The notes: generated from the sequence alone by a model not told the origin. Positions 17,146-27,539 are shown, counted from the stretch's first letter. The stretch: 64,000 bases of DNA from Silvanigrella aquatica (GCF_001907975.1 NZ_CP017834.1:186001-250000); one strand, 5' to 3'. Translations and numbers: made by a program.

Positions 17146-20100
17146 TTATTTTTTGTCTTTTGAAAACGTAATACGCCATTTTTTATTTGTCGATCTTATT
17201 AGCATGCTATAAGCACAAGGAACTATAAAAAGAGTGAGCAAAGTGGAAGAGATTAATCCACCAATGACAGTCACTCCCATGGCATTAGCACCGCTGCTAC
17301 CGGGACCTGAATGAAAAAGAAGAGGTAACATTCCAGCAATCATTGTTAAGGTTGTCATAAGAATAGGTCTGAAGCGGATAAAAGCTGCCTCTAATAGTGC
17401 GTCATCAACATTGTAATCTTCTCGTAATTTTTGCTGTGCAAATTCAATAAGCAAAATGGCATTTTTCGTAACGAGTCCCATTAACATAATTATGCCTATC
17501 ATGCCGTAAATAGAAAGTGGATATTGAGTTATTAAAAGTGCTATAAAAGATCCGGAAAATGCTAAGGGAACACTCAACATAATAGCAAAAGGTGCAATGA
17601 CATTCTCAAATTGTGAGCACAAAACCATGAATATAAATAAGGTTGCTAAAAGAAGTGTGGTCGAAATTGTTTTCACCATTTTTTGAACATCTTCTGCTTC
17701 CCCGCTGAAACTATTTGTGACTCCCAATGGTTTTGTTTTATTTACAAATTCTTGGATTTTTTGGGTCACTCCATTTAAATCTTTTCCAGAATATTGCGCT
17801 GAAATGGTCATTTTTGTATTGCCATTAAGGTGTGAAATAGAGGGTTCAATTTTGACATTTTCAAACGATGCCACACTTGATAACAAAACGGAGGAATTAT
17901 TTGCAGAAGGAATATGAACACTCGTGATATCGGCTATTGTCTGATTATTTTCCATAGGTAACAGCATTTTTATATCAAAATATCGACCATTTGCATAAAA
18001 ATCACCAACACGAACGCCGCCGTATAATAATTTTAAAGTGTTTGCCATATCATTTATATTTACTTCTAAATCGGCTGCTTTTAAATTATTAGGAATAATG
18101 CGTAATTCATAAATAGGATCTTTTGCCGAACTATTTATCTGGGTGACATTAGGAATTTCACTCATAAATTTAATAATATCTTTAGAATATTCATTCATTA
18201 ATTCAGAATTACTTGACATCAAATTAACTCGAATGGGTTCATACCCGCTATCACCAAATCCTAATTTTTCAAAGGGAGAACGAATAAATTTTTGGGCATC
18301 CTTTGTTAGGTGTTCTGAAAATTCATTTTTTGTAAAATTTCTTTTATCGGTTTTTACAAGCATAATATTATAAAGAATATTATTTGAAGTGGTTCCTTCA
18401 CCTGCTGCAATATTCATAACGACATTTTCAACTCCAGGATAACTGCGAATATATTCTTCTAATTCTTTACCGCGCTCTATTGAAATATTTAAGGGAGTTC
18501 CATGTTGTAAATCTAACTTGAAATTGACCATACTATTATCTTCTTCTGGTGAAAAAGCAATGGGTACAAATTTAAGTAAGACAATACTTATTATGAATAT
18601 AATAACCGCACTAAAAATTGTTGTTTTTTTATAATTTAAAAATTTCCTTAAAGAATTTTGATAAAATAATTGAATTTTTTCAAATTTTTTATCAAATAAA
18701 GCGGCATACTTATTTTTTCCGTCTTCTTCATTTTTAGAATCCTTTAATATTCTGCTACTCATCATAGGAACAATAGTGAAGGCTACAAAAAGTGAAATTA
18801 GAACGGCTGTGGCAACAGTAATGCCAAATTCAAAAAAATATTTTCCAAGAAGTCCGTCCATAAAAGCCACGGGAACAAAAACAGCAACAATAGCAAGAGT
18901 AACGGCAATGGCAGCTAAGCCAATTTCGTCGGTACCTTCATCGGCTGCTTGAAAAGAGCTTTTTCCGAATTTTTTATGTCGATGAATATTTTCAATGACA
19001 ACAATAGCATCATCAATTAAAATACCAACTGACAAAGTCAGCGCCATTAATGTAATACTATTTATGGTAAAATTAAGAGCATGTGCAATAGCTAAAGTAC
19101 CAATTAAGGATGTGGGAATGGCAACGGCACAAATTAATGTATTTCTCCAATCATGAAGAAAGATAAAGACAATTAAAACAGCAAAGAAAGATCCCGTTAA
19201 TAATTCAAAAATACTTGAATGATAAGATTCAACAATATATTCAGAATTATCCTGAGTAATAACAATATTTATTTTATTATTATTCTCAAATTTAATTTTT
19301 GCAACTTTTTGTTTAATCTCTTTTGCAATATTAACAATATTTCCTTGGTGGTCTTTAATAATAGAAAGAGTGATTGTTTTATTTCCATTGAGTTCGCTAT
19401 AATTTGATATTTCGGCATGAGTATCTTTAATAGTAGCTATGTCCTCAATACGGATAAGAGATTTATCATTCATAATAATCGGCATTTTTGCAATTTTGTC
19501 TATGCTATCGGGAATATTATAAGTTGAAATGCTCTTGAATTTACTTTCTCCACGCAGATTACCAGAGGGTTTATTTACAATCTGATCTTTTATTTTATTT
19601 TCAATCTGATTTGGAGAAATTTTCATGGCGTTTATCATTGAGGAATTTAAAAGAATTTGAATTTCTCTTGTTTCATCTCCTGTTATTTGAATGGCTCCCA
19701 CTCCCTCAATATTTTGCAATTGAGGTTTGAGAGTATCTCTAACGAAATAAGATAAATCTTGAAATGAAATAGAGGAAGAAGAAACATTAAGAGAAAGAAT
19801 GCTCTTATCATTGCTATTTATTCTTTGAATTTTTGGAGTTTCCGATTCTTTAGGGAAATCAATATAACTAAGTTTATCACGAACATCAGAAAGAGCTCTA
19901 TCAATATTTACATTTAAATTAAATTCCAAAAAAACGTCGGCTCCATCTTGGAAGGCATAGCCATGCATATTTTTTAAATTAGAAAGACCTTTAAATTGCT
20001 CTTCCATGGGTTTTAATAATATTTCTTCGGCTGTTTTAGGATTCACGCCTTTATATTTTATATTCACACTTATAAAGGGCATGTCGACATTGGGATTGTC

Positions 20101-20205
20101 CTGAATTCCAAGTTTAGTAAATGACATCAATCCAAAAATGATAATTAAAAAATTGATCATTACTGTAAAATAAGGTCTTTTTATAGAAATTTTAGAAATT
20201 AACAT
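17146..20205 (-). CDS. RND efflux pump inner-membrane subunit (HAE1/AcrB family)
   Basis: At 1019 residues this is the usual length for an AcrB-type proton-driven pump. It has the standard N-terminus (ISIKRPYFTVMINFL), two large periplasmic loops and twelve predicted helices. The proton-relay aspartates are D398 and D399 in VGILIDDAIVVIEN, and the TM10 lysine is in LVTKNAILLIEFAQQ. It exports hydrophobic drugs, detergents or lipids together with the adaptor and channel encoded immediately upstream. It is third in the operon, 13 bases after the adaptor gene. The substrate range cannot be read from sequence. Confidence 0.95.
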   Translation of the reverse strand: MLISKISIKRPYFTVMINFLIIIFGLMSFTKLGIQDNPNVDMPFISVNIKYKGVNPKTAEEILLKPMEEQFKGLSNLKNMHGYAFQDGADVFLEFNLNVNIDRALSDVRDKLSYIDFPKESETPKIQRINSNDKSILSLNVSSSSISFQDLSYFVRDTLKPQLQNIEGVGAIQITGDETREIQILLNSSMINAMKISPNQIENKIKDQIVNKPSGNLRGESKFKSISTYNIPDSIDKIAKMPIIMNDKSLIRIEDIATIKDTHAEISNYSELNGNKTITLSIIKDHQGNIVNIAKEIKQKVAKIKFENNNKINIVITQDNSEYIVESYHSSIFELLTGSFFAVLIVFIFLHDWRNTLICAVAIPTSLIGTLAIAHALNFTINSITLMALTLSVGILIDDAIVVIENIHRHKKFGKSSFQAADEGTDEIGLAAIAVTLAIVAVFVPVAFMDGLLGKYFFEFGITVATAVLISLFVAFTIVPMMSSRILKDSKNEEDGKNKYAALFDKKFEKIQLFYQNSLRKFLNYKKTTIFSAVIIFIISIVLLKFVPIAFSPEEDNSMVNFKLDLQHGTPLNISIERGKELEEYIRSYPGVENVVMNIAAGEGTTSNNILYNIMLVKTDKRNFTKNEFSEHLTKDAQKFIRSPFEKLGFGDSGYEPIRVNLMSSNSELMNEYSKDIIKFMSEIPNVTQINSSAKDPIYELRIIPNNLKAADLEVNINDMANTLKLLYGGVRVGDFYANGRYFDIKMLLPMENNQTIADITSVHIPSANNSSVLLSSVASFENVKIEPSISHLNGNTKMTISAQYSGKDLNGVTQKIQEFVNKTKPLGVTNSFSGEAEDVQKMVKTISTTLLLATLFIFMVLCSQFENVIAPFAIMLSVPLAFSGSFIALLITQYPLSIYGMIGIIMLMGLVTKNAILLIEFAQQKLREDYNVDDALLEAAFIRFRPILMTTLTMIAGMLPLLFHSGPGSSGANAMGVTVIGGLISSTLLTLFIVPCAYSMLIRSTNKKWRITFSKDKK

Positions 20206-20218
20206 GAAGGACTCTTTA

Positions 20219-21151
20219 TTAAATTGATTTGAGCAAGATTTCTAAAAATACACCGGGAGCTAATTTATCGGAAAAGGAAGTGACATCGGCATAAATATCA
20301 AACGTTCTTGTTATTGGATCGATTACTTGAACAACGCGATTAATTGTTGCCTCACCTTTATTTCCCGTAATAGGATTTTTTACTTCTAATTTCATTCCTA
20401 CTTTTAATTGATTAAAATAGGTAATTGGAATTTGGGAATACAATTTAAAATTATTCATTTGAGAAATTTGGAATATAGCACTTCCTGTTGATACGTAGTC
20501 ACCTACAAATTGTAAGGACTGAGTAATAATACCTGCATAAGGAGCGGTCAATTGAGTTGATTTTAAAGTATATTCTTTTCCTTCAAGTTGAACCTGAGCA
20601 GCATTCAATTCAAGTTTATTTAATTGCAATAAATTTTTTTCTTTTTCTAATGTAGATAAATTTACAATTCCATTTTTGTATTGTTGTTCTATTCTTTGGA
20701 CATTTTTTTCTTGCTGTATAACATCTAAGTTCTTTTTTTCTACTTCAATTTTTGCCATTTTGACATCAATTTTTGCCTGATTATCTTCTAATGATGCTAA
20801 AATTTGTCCTTGTTTTACTTCATCACCTGGATGAACGTATAATTTTGTAATTGATCCTGATGTTAAAAATCCTATTTTACTTTGATTTTCCGCTTTAATT
20901 GTAGCAGAAATTCTGGGGGTATTTTCGGATTGTAAATTGGTATCAATAATTTTATTTTCTTTTGGTGTTATCTTTTTAGAAGAATCTTGATTTTTATTTG
21001 TATTTTCTGCAAGGGCAATGCTCTCTTCTTTTTTATTTGTTTCGATAACTGGCAGTGTTGCTTTATTTGTGTTGTTTTTTGAGCAACTCATAAAAGATAT
21101 TAAAATTAAAAAATAGATAGTAAATAAATTGAACACTTTTATTTTTTTCAT
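20219..21151 (-). CDS. RND efflux periplasmic adaptor (membrane fusion lipoprotein)
   Basis: The 310-residue protein starts with a lipoprotein signal ending SFMSC, so C23 is the probable lipidated residue. A low-complexity linker rich in N, K and E follows. It then has the biotinyl-lipoyl-like hairpin of the HlyD/AcrA family (SGSITKLYVHPGDEVKQGQI), a coiled-coil hairpin (about residues 115-185) and the second half-motif TAPYAGIITQSLQFVGDYVS. C-terminal beta-barrel and membrane-proximal segments follow. It links the pump to the TolC-like channel. It lies 3 bases after the channel gene and 13 before the pump gene, within one operon. Confidence 0.93.
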   Translation of the reverse strand: MKKIKVFNLFTIYFLILISFMSCSKNNTNKATLPVIETNKKEESIALAENTNKNQDSSKKITPKENKIIDTNLQSENTPRISATIKAENQSKIGFLTSGSITKLYVHPGDEVKQGQILASLEDNQAKIDVKMAKIEVEKKNLDVIQQEKNVQRIEQQYKNGIVNLSTLEKEKNLLQLNKLELNAAQVQLEGKEYTLKSTQLTAPYAGIITQSLQFVGDYVSTGSAIFQISQMNNFKLYSQIPITYFNQLKVGMKLEVKNPITGNKGEATINRVVQVIDPITRTFDIYADVTSFSDKLAPGVFLEILLKSI

Positions 21152-21154
21152 AAT

Positions 21155-22507
21155 TCACCCTGTCGTATTTGCATTAGGTAATTGTCCAATAGCCGCTTGT
21201 AATTGAATCCAAGAAAAATCTATATCTCCTCGTAATTTAGAAAGTGAAATTTTTGCGCTTATATATGAATTTTGTACTTGAATAAGTTCTGATGCCGTTA
21301 AGTTTCCTGTTTTGTATTTAATTTGCGAAAGTTTATAGGCCTCTTCAAGGGCTTCTGTCGCTAATTTAGATTTGGGTAATATTTGAATATTTGAATTTAA
21401 ATTATAATATGCCTGAGAGATTTCATTTCTAATATCAAATTCTTTTTTAGTTTTATTTAATTTTAACTTTTCTCTTTCATTAATTTGTGACATTCTCTTT
21501 TCTGTAGAAAGCCCCCCATCCCAAATACTCCAGGAAAGTTTTAATCCAAAGTTTAGAGAATTGCTTGGTTCTGGTGCATTTATATCAATAGATTCCAGAG
21601 AATTATTTCTTTGGTAGGCTGCAAACGCATCAATTTTAGGAAAATATTCAAAATTTGTTTGTTTTATAAAATTATCTTGAGAAATAATTTTCTTATCAAT
21701 TATTTTTAAATCACTTCTATTTTTTTCATTTTCAGAAACTAATATATTGAGTTCTGGCATTTTATTTTGATATGTTTCCCATTGTGATTGAGAGTGACTT
21801 TGAAATTGTATAGAAACATCACTATTTAATTTTAATAAATTTTTTAATTCTGAGACTCTATTTTGAAATAAATTTTGCGCCATTTCAAATTCAACTTCTG
21901 AATTTGTGAACTTTGCTTGCATTTGTAGAACATCAATTTTTGTTTTACTTTCGTCACCACTTTCAAATAGAATCTTGGTATCATTCCATTGTTTTTGAGC
22001 ATTTTCTAGGTCATTCCGTTTTATTTCCATATCCTGGAAGGCTTGCTGTGCTTTGATAAAGGCCTGGGCTCCATCTGTGCGTGCCTTAATTTTGCTGTCT
22101 TCAGCTTGGAAAGTAGCAGCATCATACTGTGCTGAATATTGCTGAATTTTGTAAAAACTTTGCCATATTCCCGTTATGGGTTGTTCTACTTTGAGGCCTG
22201 CGCTAGAGGCTTGGTTTGATTGTCCCGTATTAAAGTTTTGAATATTTTGAGGAAACCATTCTGCATTTGCATTTGCTGAAATGTTAGGACCAAAATTAAA
22301 ATAGCTTAGGGTATGAAGGTTATCATTGTAGTTAAGCTCTATATTTGCAGACTTAACTTCCGTTGAATTGTCTTCTGCAAGTTCCATAGTCGATTGGAGC
22401 GAGAGCGTTAAGGTGTTATTTTCTTTGATAATTTCTTGTGCAAATATGTCTATAGGATTCAAAAAAAATGGCAAAATAGTACAATAAAAAATTGTTTTGA
22501 AATACAT
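21155..22507 (-). CDS. TolC-family outer-membrane efflux channel
   Basis: The 450-residue product has a signal peptide (to about IDIFAQ) and the repeated long-helix pattern of outer membrane factors. Examples are ANAEWFPQNIQNF near residue 70, LNFGLKLSWSIWDGGLSTEKR near residue 325 and YKTGNLTASELIQVQNSYI near residue 405. The last matches the family's conserved Y-x-x-G-x-x-x-x-x-x-L-x-x-Q motif. It forms the outer duct of the tripartite pump. It is the first gene of the operon, which is unusual because many operons begin with the adaptor. Two identical 15-base repeats lie 19-62 bases upstream and may be operator sites. Confidence 0.92.
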   Translation of the reverse strand: MYFKTIFYCTILPFFLNPIDIFAQEIIKENNTLTLSLQSTMELAEDNSTEVKSANIELNYNDNLHTLSYFNFGPNISANANAEWFPQNIQNFNTGQSNQASSAGLKVEQPITGIWQSFYKIQQYSAQYDAATFQAEDSKIKARTDGAQAFIKAQQAFQDMEIKRNDLENAQKQWNDTKILFESGDESKTKIDVLQMQAKFTNSEVEFEMAQNLFQNRVSELKNLLKLNSDVSIQFQSHSQSQWETYQNKMPELNILVSENEKNRSDLKIIDKKIISQDNFIKQTNFEYFPKIDAFAAYQRNNSLESIDINAPEPSNSLNFGLKLSWSIWDGGLSTEKRMSQINEREKLKLNKTKKEFDIRNEISQAYYNLNSNIQILPKSKLATEALEEAYKLSQIKYKTGNLTASELIQVQNSYISAKISLSKLRGDIDFSWIQLQAAIGQLPNANTTG

Positions 22508-22525
22508 AATTTTAAAACCAACACT

Positions 22526-22569
22526 ATAAAATAGATAATTTTTAAAAAGAGATCATAAAATAGATAATT
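22526..22569. promoter_or_regulatory. Pair of 15-bp direct repeats upstream of the efflux operon
   Basis: ATAAAATAGATAATT occurs at 22526-22540 and again, perfectly, at 22555-22569. The centres are 29 bases apart, close to three helical turns, so a protein dimer could bind both on one face. They lie in the 190-base gap between the TolC-like gene and the small HTH gene, next to the channel gene's start. An operator for the HTH protein is a natural but untested idea. Confidence 0.5.
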
Positions 22570-22697
22570 CTATTTTGACCAGTTATTTCTATTAGATTTT
22601 CTCTTATAATGCAAGCTTATTAATTTGAAGTCTTTTTGATCAAAAAATTAAATATTATTTTAATTATTCCATGAATAAATAAAATACAGGAAGGATC

Positions 22698-23018
22698 TCA
22701 TTTTGATTTGACTAAATTTAGCTGATATTCAAGAGCATTAATAAGTATTTTTTGGTCAGATATTTGTTTTTTTAAATCTCTTAATTCAGATTCTTTTTCA
22801 GCAATAAAACTTTCAAAATAGACAAGATCATTTTTCTTTTCTTTTACTTCCGTATCTTGAACAAAAATAAAATATTTGCCGTCGCGTATTTCTGACTTTA
22901 GCTTTCCCGACTTTAATTTTCGTCTCAAAGTAATTTCGGAAACTTGAAGTAACTGAGCGGCATCATTGAGTTTAAGCCATTGTCCATTTTCATTATTTTT
23001 TTTTAATTTAATAGCCAT
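22698..23018 (-). CDS. Small helix-turn-helix protein, excisionase/MerR-like
   Basis: The 106-residue protein has a winged-helix-type DNA-binding region, LKLNDAAQLLQVSEITLRRK then LKSGKLKSEIRDGKYFIF. This is the pattern of the small HTH family often labelled excisionase-like. The C-terminal half (about residues 65-106) is a heptad-rich helix, ESFIAEKESELRDLKKQISD, that should form a coiled coil and dimerise it. It starts 2 bases after the single-domain receiver gene, so the two are probably one output unit: a separate receiver and a separate DNA-binding protein. The efflux operon lies just downstream on the same strand and is the likely target. Confidence 0.75.
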   Translation of the reverse strand: MAIKLKKNNENGQWLKLNDAAQLLQVSEITLRRKLKSGKLKSEIRDGKYFIFVQDTEVKEKKNDLVYFESFIAEKESELRDLKKQISDQKILINALEYQLNLVKSK

Positions 23019-23020
23019 AG

Positions 23021-23377
23021 TTATTGCTCTATAAATTTAATAACGTCTTCGATTGCGTATGGTTTTTGAAAGCATGCAAAATTTTTATTTTCTGATTTGT
23101 ATTTTTCTATGCGACTGTCTGCAGTATCATCACCCGTTGCTAATACAAATTTTCCAGAAAAATTTGATTTTAAATCTTTATCATAAAAATCAATTCCATT
23201 TTCCCCTTCTAATAAAAAGAGATCGCATACAATACTTTTAATTTCAGGATGTTTTTTTAATAATTCTCTTGCCGTGGTTAAATTTTGTGCTCCTTCAGCA
23301 TCAATTCCTTTGCGCTTAAATCTTTTAATTGTCATATCGAGTAGGTCAGCATCGTCATCAATTATTAAAACTTTCAT
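23021..23377 (-). CDS. Single-domain response regulator (receiver only)
   Basis: All 118 residues are one receiver domain: the acidic pocket LIIDDDADLLDM (D7-D9), the phosphoacceptor D52 in VCDLFLLEG, T81 in LATGDD and K105 in CFQKPY. There is no output domain, and no histidine kinase is encoded nearby. The next gene, 2 bases downstream, is a small HTH protein with a coiled coil, which could serve as the output. It is divergent from maeB. Confidence 0.9.
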   Translation of the reverse strand: MKVLIIDDDADLLDMTIKRFKRKGIDAEGAQNLTTARELLKKHPEIKSIVCDLFLLEGENGIDFYDKDLKSNFSGKFVLATGDDTADSRIEKYKSENKNFACFQKPYAIEDVIKFIEQ

Positions 23378-23518
23378 TATAAGGTAACCTCATGTTCCTT
23401 GTGGAAAGTGCACTCTTGATAGTGTTAGCTTACCACATTGCAAGAGCTAGTTTAAAAGGATACCCTGATGATGGTTGTTCCCATGACATCATCTTGGTAC
23501 TTAGAGGAGGAAGGTCAC

Positions 23519-25795
23519 ATGGGTTTAAAAGAAGATGCCTTAAATTATCATAGTAGAGGTCGCAAAGGTAAAATTGAGACAGGCATTACCAAGGAATGCA
23601 AAAATCAAAAAGATATCACGCTTGCTTACTCTCCCGGTGTTGCTGAGCCTTGTAAGGAAATCGCGCGCGATCCTTCTCTTGTCTACGAATATACTGCAAA
23701 AGGAAATCTTGTTGCTGTCGTAACAAACGGGACGGCTGTTTTAGGTCTGGGTGCCATTGGTCCTTTAGCGGGAAAACCCGTTATGGAAGGGAAGGCTGTT
23801 CTATTTAAAGTGTTTGCTGACATCGATTGTTACGATATCGAATTAAATGCAAAAACACCCGAAGAAATAATTTCTGCTTGTCGCATGCTTGAACCTACGT
23901 TTGGTGGGATTAATTTAGAGGATATTAAAGCTCCCGAATGCTTTGAAGTAGAAGAAAAACTTCGTGAAGAATTAGACATTCCTGTATTTCACGATGATCA
24001 ACATGGAACTGCTATTGTCAGTGCTGCTGCCTTATTAAATGCCTGTGAAATTACGAAACGTAAAATTTCAGAAATTAAATGCGTTCTCAATGGTGCAGGA
24101 GCTGCTGCCATTGCCTGTGCTCAAATGTATTTAAACATCGGTGTTAAACGCGAAAATTTAATTTTGTGTGACTCTAAGGGTGTGGTCTATAAAGGTCGCA
24201 TAGAGGGCATGAACAAATATAAAGAGCGTTTTGAAAATGATACCAAAAAGCGGACTTTGGCAGAAGCCTTAGAAAATGCCGATTTTTTCTGTGGTTTAAG
24301 TGTCGCAGGAGCTGTTACTAAAGAAATGGTAAAATCTATGGCAAAAAATCCCATAATTTTTGCTATGGCAAATCCCGATCCGGAAATCACGCCTAAAGAC
24401 ATTATGGAAGTGCGTAATGACGCCATCATTGCTACAGGGCGTTCCGATTATCCCAATCAAGTAAATAATGTTTTGGGTTATCCTTATATTTTTAGGGGGG
24501 CATTAGATGTTCTTTCTAGGCGCATTAATGAAGAAATGAAAATGGCCGCAGTTCAAGCGATTGCGGCGCTTGCCAAAGAAGATATTCCTGAAAGTGTCAC
24601 CAAATCATATGATGCCAATTTATCAGGTTTTGGTAGAGAATATTTAATTCCAAAACCATTTGATCCCCGATTGTTACTTCGTGTGGCGCCAGCCGTAGCA
24701 AAAGCGGCTATGGAAACAAATGTGGCAAGAAAAAAAATAGACATAGAACAATATGTCGATCATTTAGAGTCTCGATTAGGTGTTTTGCAATCCGTAACAA
24801 GAAAAATAAAAAGAAATGTTATTGTCGCAAATAGGTCAAGTGGAAAGAAAATACGAGTTGTATTGCCCGAAGGAACAAGCCCTAAAATACTAAAAGCTGC
24901 TGAAATTGTTCGTTCAGAAGGAATTTGTGAACCTATTTTAATTGGAAGTATTCCTAAAATAAATGAGCTTATTAAAGAAAATAAATTAGAAAAACAATTG
25001 TCAGGAATTCATATTATCGATCCTACCGAAGACAAACGTTCCGACAAGTACTCTTCATTATTATTAGAAAAACGCGCTCGCAAAGGCTTAACTCGTATGG
25101 GTGCCTATGAGCTTATAACAGGTGATCATCATTATTTTGCAAGTATGATGGTGAATTTAGGTGAAGCAGAGGCTTTTTGTTCGGGAGTTCATCATAATTA
25201 TGGTGATACTTTAAGGCCTGCTTTACACGTAATTGGCACGCAGCCTGATAAAGTTCTTGCTGGTATTTATATGTTACTTTGGAAGGAAAAGAGCATATTT
25301 ATTGCTGATACCACTGTTAATATTCAATCGAATGCAGAGCAACTTGCGCAAATTGCTATTCAAACTCATGACATTGCAAAAATATATTTAAAGGAACAGC
25401 CTCGTGTTGCTATGCTCAGCTTCAGCAATTTTGGGAGCGCAAAGCATCCGGAATCTGAGAAAGTTTGCAAAGCAACAGGCATTGTGAAAAAATTGCGCCC
25501 CGATATTGAAATTGATGGTGAAATGCAAGCCGATTTTGCTTTATCCTCTGAACTTCTTGAAAGATCCTATGGTTTTTCAACATTAAAAGGTCCCGCTAAT
25601 GTTCTTATATTTCCCGATTTAACATCAGGAAATATTGCTTATAAAATATTAGGAAAATTAGGTGGCGCAACAACGATTGGACCCATACTTACAGGAATGA
25701 AAAAACCTGTTAATGTTTTAGCAAGAAATTCGGATATTGATGAAATTGTAAATTTAATTACATTTACCGTGCATCATGTGCAAAATGGAGTTTAA
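23519..25795 (+). CDS. maeB: NADP-dependent malic enzyme, MaeB type (malic enzyme-phosphotransacetylase fusion)
   Basis: From ATG 23519, with a strong GGAGGAAGG site, the product has 758 residues, the standard MaeB length. Residues 1 to about 425 are the malic enzyme: [17 protein letters not shown], the catalytic lysine region [30 protein letters not shown] and the nucleotide-binding [15 protein letters not shown]. Residues from about 430 form the phosphotransacetylase-like domain ([41 protein letters not shown]), which is usually regulatory, binding acetyl-CoA. The enzyme decarboxylates malate to pyruvate in the cytoplasm and supplies NADPH. Upstream in-frame ATGs at 23468 and after give a non-family N-terminus and are not used. 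Confidence 0.95.
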   Translation: MGLKEDALNYHSRGRKGKIETGITKECKNQKDITLAYSPGVAEPCKEIARDPSLVYEYTAKGNLVAVVTNGTAVLGLGAIGPLAGKPVMEGKAVLFKVFADIDCYDIELNAKTPEEIISACRMLEPTFGGINLEDIKAPECFEVEEKLREELDIPVFHDDQHGTAIVSAAALLNACEITKRKISEIKCVLNGAGAAAIACAQMYLNIGVKRENLILCDSKGVVYKGRIEGMNKYKERFENDTKKRTLAEALENADFFCGLSVAGAVTKEMVKSMAKNPIIFAMANPDPEITPKDIMEVRNDAIIATGRSDYPNQVNNVLGYPYIFRGALDVLSRRINEEMKMAAVQAIAALAKEDIPESVTKSYDANLSGFGREYLIPKPFDPRLLLRVAPAVAKAAMETNVARKKIDIEQYVDHLESRLGVLQSVTRKIKRNVIVANRSSGKKIRVVLPEGTSPKILKAAEIVRSEGICEPILIGSIPKINELIKENKLEKQLSGIHIIDPTEDKRSDKYSSLLLEKRARKGLTRMGAYELITGDHHYFASMMVNLGEAEAFCSGVHHNYGDTLRPALHVIGTQPDKVLAGIYMLLWKEKSIFIADTTVNIQSNAEQLAQIAIQTHDIAKIYLKEQPRVAMLSFSNFGSAKHPESEKVCKATGIVKKLRPDIEIDGEMQADFALSSELLERSYGFSTLKGPANVLIFPDLTSGNIAYKILGKLGGATTIGPILTGMKKPVNVLARNSDIDEIVNLITFTVHHVQNGV

Positions 25796-25816
25796 TTTTA
25801 GGGTGTATTTATTTTT

Positions 25817-27142
25817 TTAAGGCAAATATTCCCTTGTTAAATTTCTTTGTCCATTTCCAATAGGAACGACATCATCTTCAATGCGAATACCGCCAAACGG
25901 GATTAATTTTTCAATTAATCCCCAATTTATTTTGTCTGCGTGTTTATTATTTTGTTTGAATTGATTTAATAAAGTAGGAATAAAGTAAATTCCAGGTTCT
26001 ATTGTAACGACGACAGATTCTTCTAAAGTACCAACAAAACGTAATGAACGATATAAAATATTTGGTGGATTTTGAGGTGCAGGGTGTCCCAATTCATCCA
26101 GTTGTTTTCCACCAATGTCATGTACTTGAATTCCAAGCATATGGCCTAATCCGTGTGGAAGAAAAATTTTCGTAATGCCATCATGCAATGCTGTTTCGTA
26201 ATCTCCAGAAATTTTTAAAATTCCTAAATTTTCTAATATTTCAGCAATGCGTATATGGCATTGCTCATGAAGCGAAGGGAAATATAATCCTTTTTTTACA
26301 GCACTGCATAAATTCTTTTGCAATTTTTCTGTTTCTGAAATGAGTTCTAGAAATAAAGGATCGCAATTTTTATTTCCATAGGTACGTGTGATGTCAGAGC
26401 CATAATGATAGTAAGAAGCTCCTGAGTCAATTAATAATACGCTCCCATTTCTTTTTTTATCGCGACCATGATAGTGCAAAATAGCACCATTTTGATCGAG
26501 TGCCACGATGCCTGTGTAAGGTAAATCTGTATCGACGCATTCTATTGCATTTAAATATTGCATGTGAATTTCATATTCAGAAGCACCTGATAAAAACGCT
26601 TCCTTGGCAGCAAAATGTCCTTTCGCTCCCATTTTATTGGCTTCAGATAGGCACTGTATTTCATAATTTGATTTAAATCTGCGATACCAATTAAGGCGTG
26701 CTTCCATAAGTTCGCAATTTATTTTTATATTTTTAGTTTGTGCGTATTTTGTTTCGTTACCTAAAAATACAGCATAATTTAAATCGCCTAAGGATTCCCA
26801 TATTTTATCGACAGAACCTACTTCAATAATATCGAATTCAGAAGCCCAAAAAGGATTTCCAAGTTTTTCATGCGCATGCCAGTAATCATCAGGTGAGTAA
26901 TAGACAAGAAGTGGTTTTTTTCCTGGTTCAAATTTTAAAAGGTGATGCGGCCCTTTGGCGGGGCACCAATGTGCAAAATGAGGATTGGAGCGAAATGGCG
27001 CATTGTTGTCGTCAGAAAAGTACAAAAAAGGTTCCCCCGCCCCTAAAAGGAGCGAACGGTAATTGAGTGCCGTTAGAGCCTTTTCGGCATCGTGCATGCG
27101 CTTATGTATATGCTCTTTATATAAAGACTCCCAGTTTGTCAT
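25817..27142 (-). CDS. pepQ: Xaa-Pro dipeptidase (M24B)
   Basis: The 441-residue protein has the two-domain creatinase/prolidase fold with PepQ-specific N-terminal sequence (DDNNAPFRSNPHFAHWCP). The five metal ligands are in place: the aspartates of LLIDSGASYYHYGSDITRTYG, H in LPHGLGHMLGIQVHDIGG, E in VTIEPGIYF and E in GGIRIEDDVV. It splits dipeptides with C-terminal proline in the cytoplasm, and PepQ enzymes may also hydrolyse organophosphates. It converges with maeB. AAAGG precedes the ATG at the right spacing. Confidence 0.95.
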   Translation of the reverse strand: MTNWESLYKEHIHKRMHDAEKALTALNYRSLLLGAGEPFLYFSDDNNAPFRSNPHFAHWCPAKGPHHLLKFEPGKKPLLVYYSPDDYWHAHEKLGNPFWASEFDIIEVGSVDKIWESLGDLNYAVFLGNETKYAQTKNIKINCELMEARLNWYRRFKSNYEIQCLSEANKMGAKGHFAAKEAFLSGASEYEIHMQYLNAIECVDTDLPYTGIVALDQNGAILHYHGRDKKRNGSVLLIDSGASYYHYGSDITRTYGNKNCDPLFLELISETEKLQKNLCSAVKKGLYFPSLHEQCHIRIAEILENLGILKISGDYETALHDGITKIFLPHGLGHMLGIQVHDIGGKQLDELGHPAPQNPPNILYRSLRFVGTLEESVVVTIEPGIYFIPTLLNQFKQNNKHADKINWGLIEKLIPFGGIRIEDDVVPIGNGQRNLTREYLP

Positions 27143-27338
27143 ATAAGTAACCTTTCTTATTTATTGAACTTTCAATTTAAATATCGTTCATGAACAAGTA
27201 TTAACATATTTTTTTAGTAAATGTGATTGGATTCTTTAAAAACTTTCATAGATTTATTTATTGTTATTTTTTAATATTTAGAATATTTTTATAATTCGAT
27301 GAGTTTTTTATTTATGTCGTGAAATAGTTAGGTTTAAT

Positions 27339-27539
27339 ATGCAAATTTCTGAAAGGTATCGTGCCGAGATTTTTTTATAACCCGTATTTGCTATCTTTTT
27401 TGGTTATGCCATACTGAGCGAGACAATGACCCCAAGATCATTGCTGGGAGGCTTTCTCATTATAATAGCTGTGGTTTGGATTTATTTTTTTCAAGTCGGG
27501 AAAAATGTATTGAAGTCAACTAAATTTTTTGGTGAATAA
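27339..27539 (+). pseudogene. Remnant of an EamA/DMT-family transporter C-terminus
   Basis: In one plus frame the region reads MQISERYRAEIFL, a TAA at 27378, then PVFAIFFGYAILSETMTPRS and a final hydrophobic helix LLGGFLIIIAVVWIYFF. This is the hallmark end of EamA drug/metabolite transporters, where the motif is ...L-E-P-V-F-A-x-x-x-G-x-x-x-L-x-E.... The TAA stands where the family has GAA for glutamate, so a single G-to-T change explains it. The rest of the gene (about 220 residues upstream) is missing: 27143-27338 shows no matching frame. The fragment ends right at the ATG of the NUDIX gene. An ATG at 27426 could still express a 37-residue membrane peptide. Confidence 0.7.

Noticed and set aside
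22575-22610. Plus-strand TTGACC and TATAAT
   Set aside because: The spacing is about 24 bases and the plus strand leads only into genes of opposite orientation.
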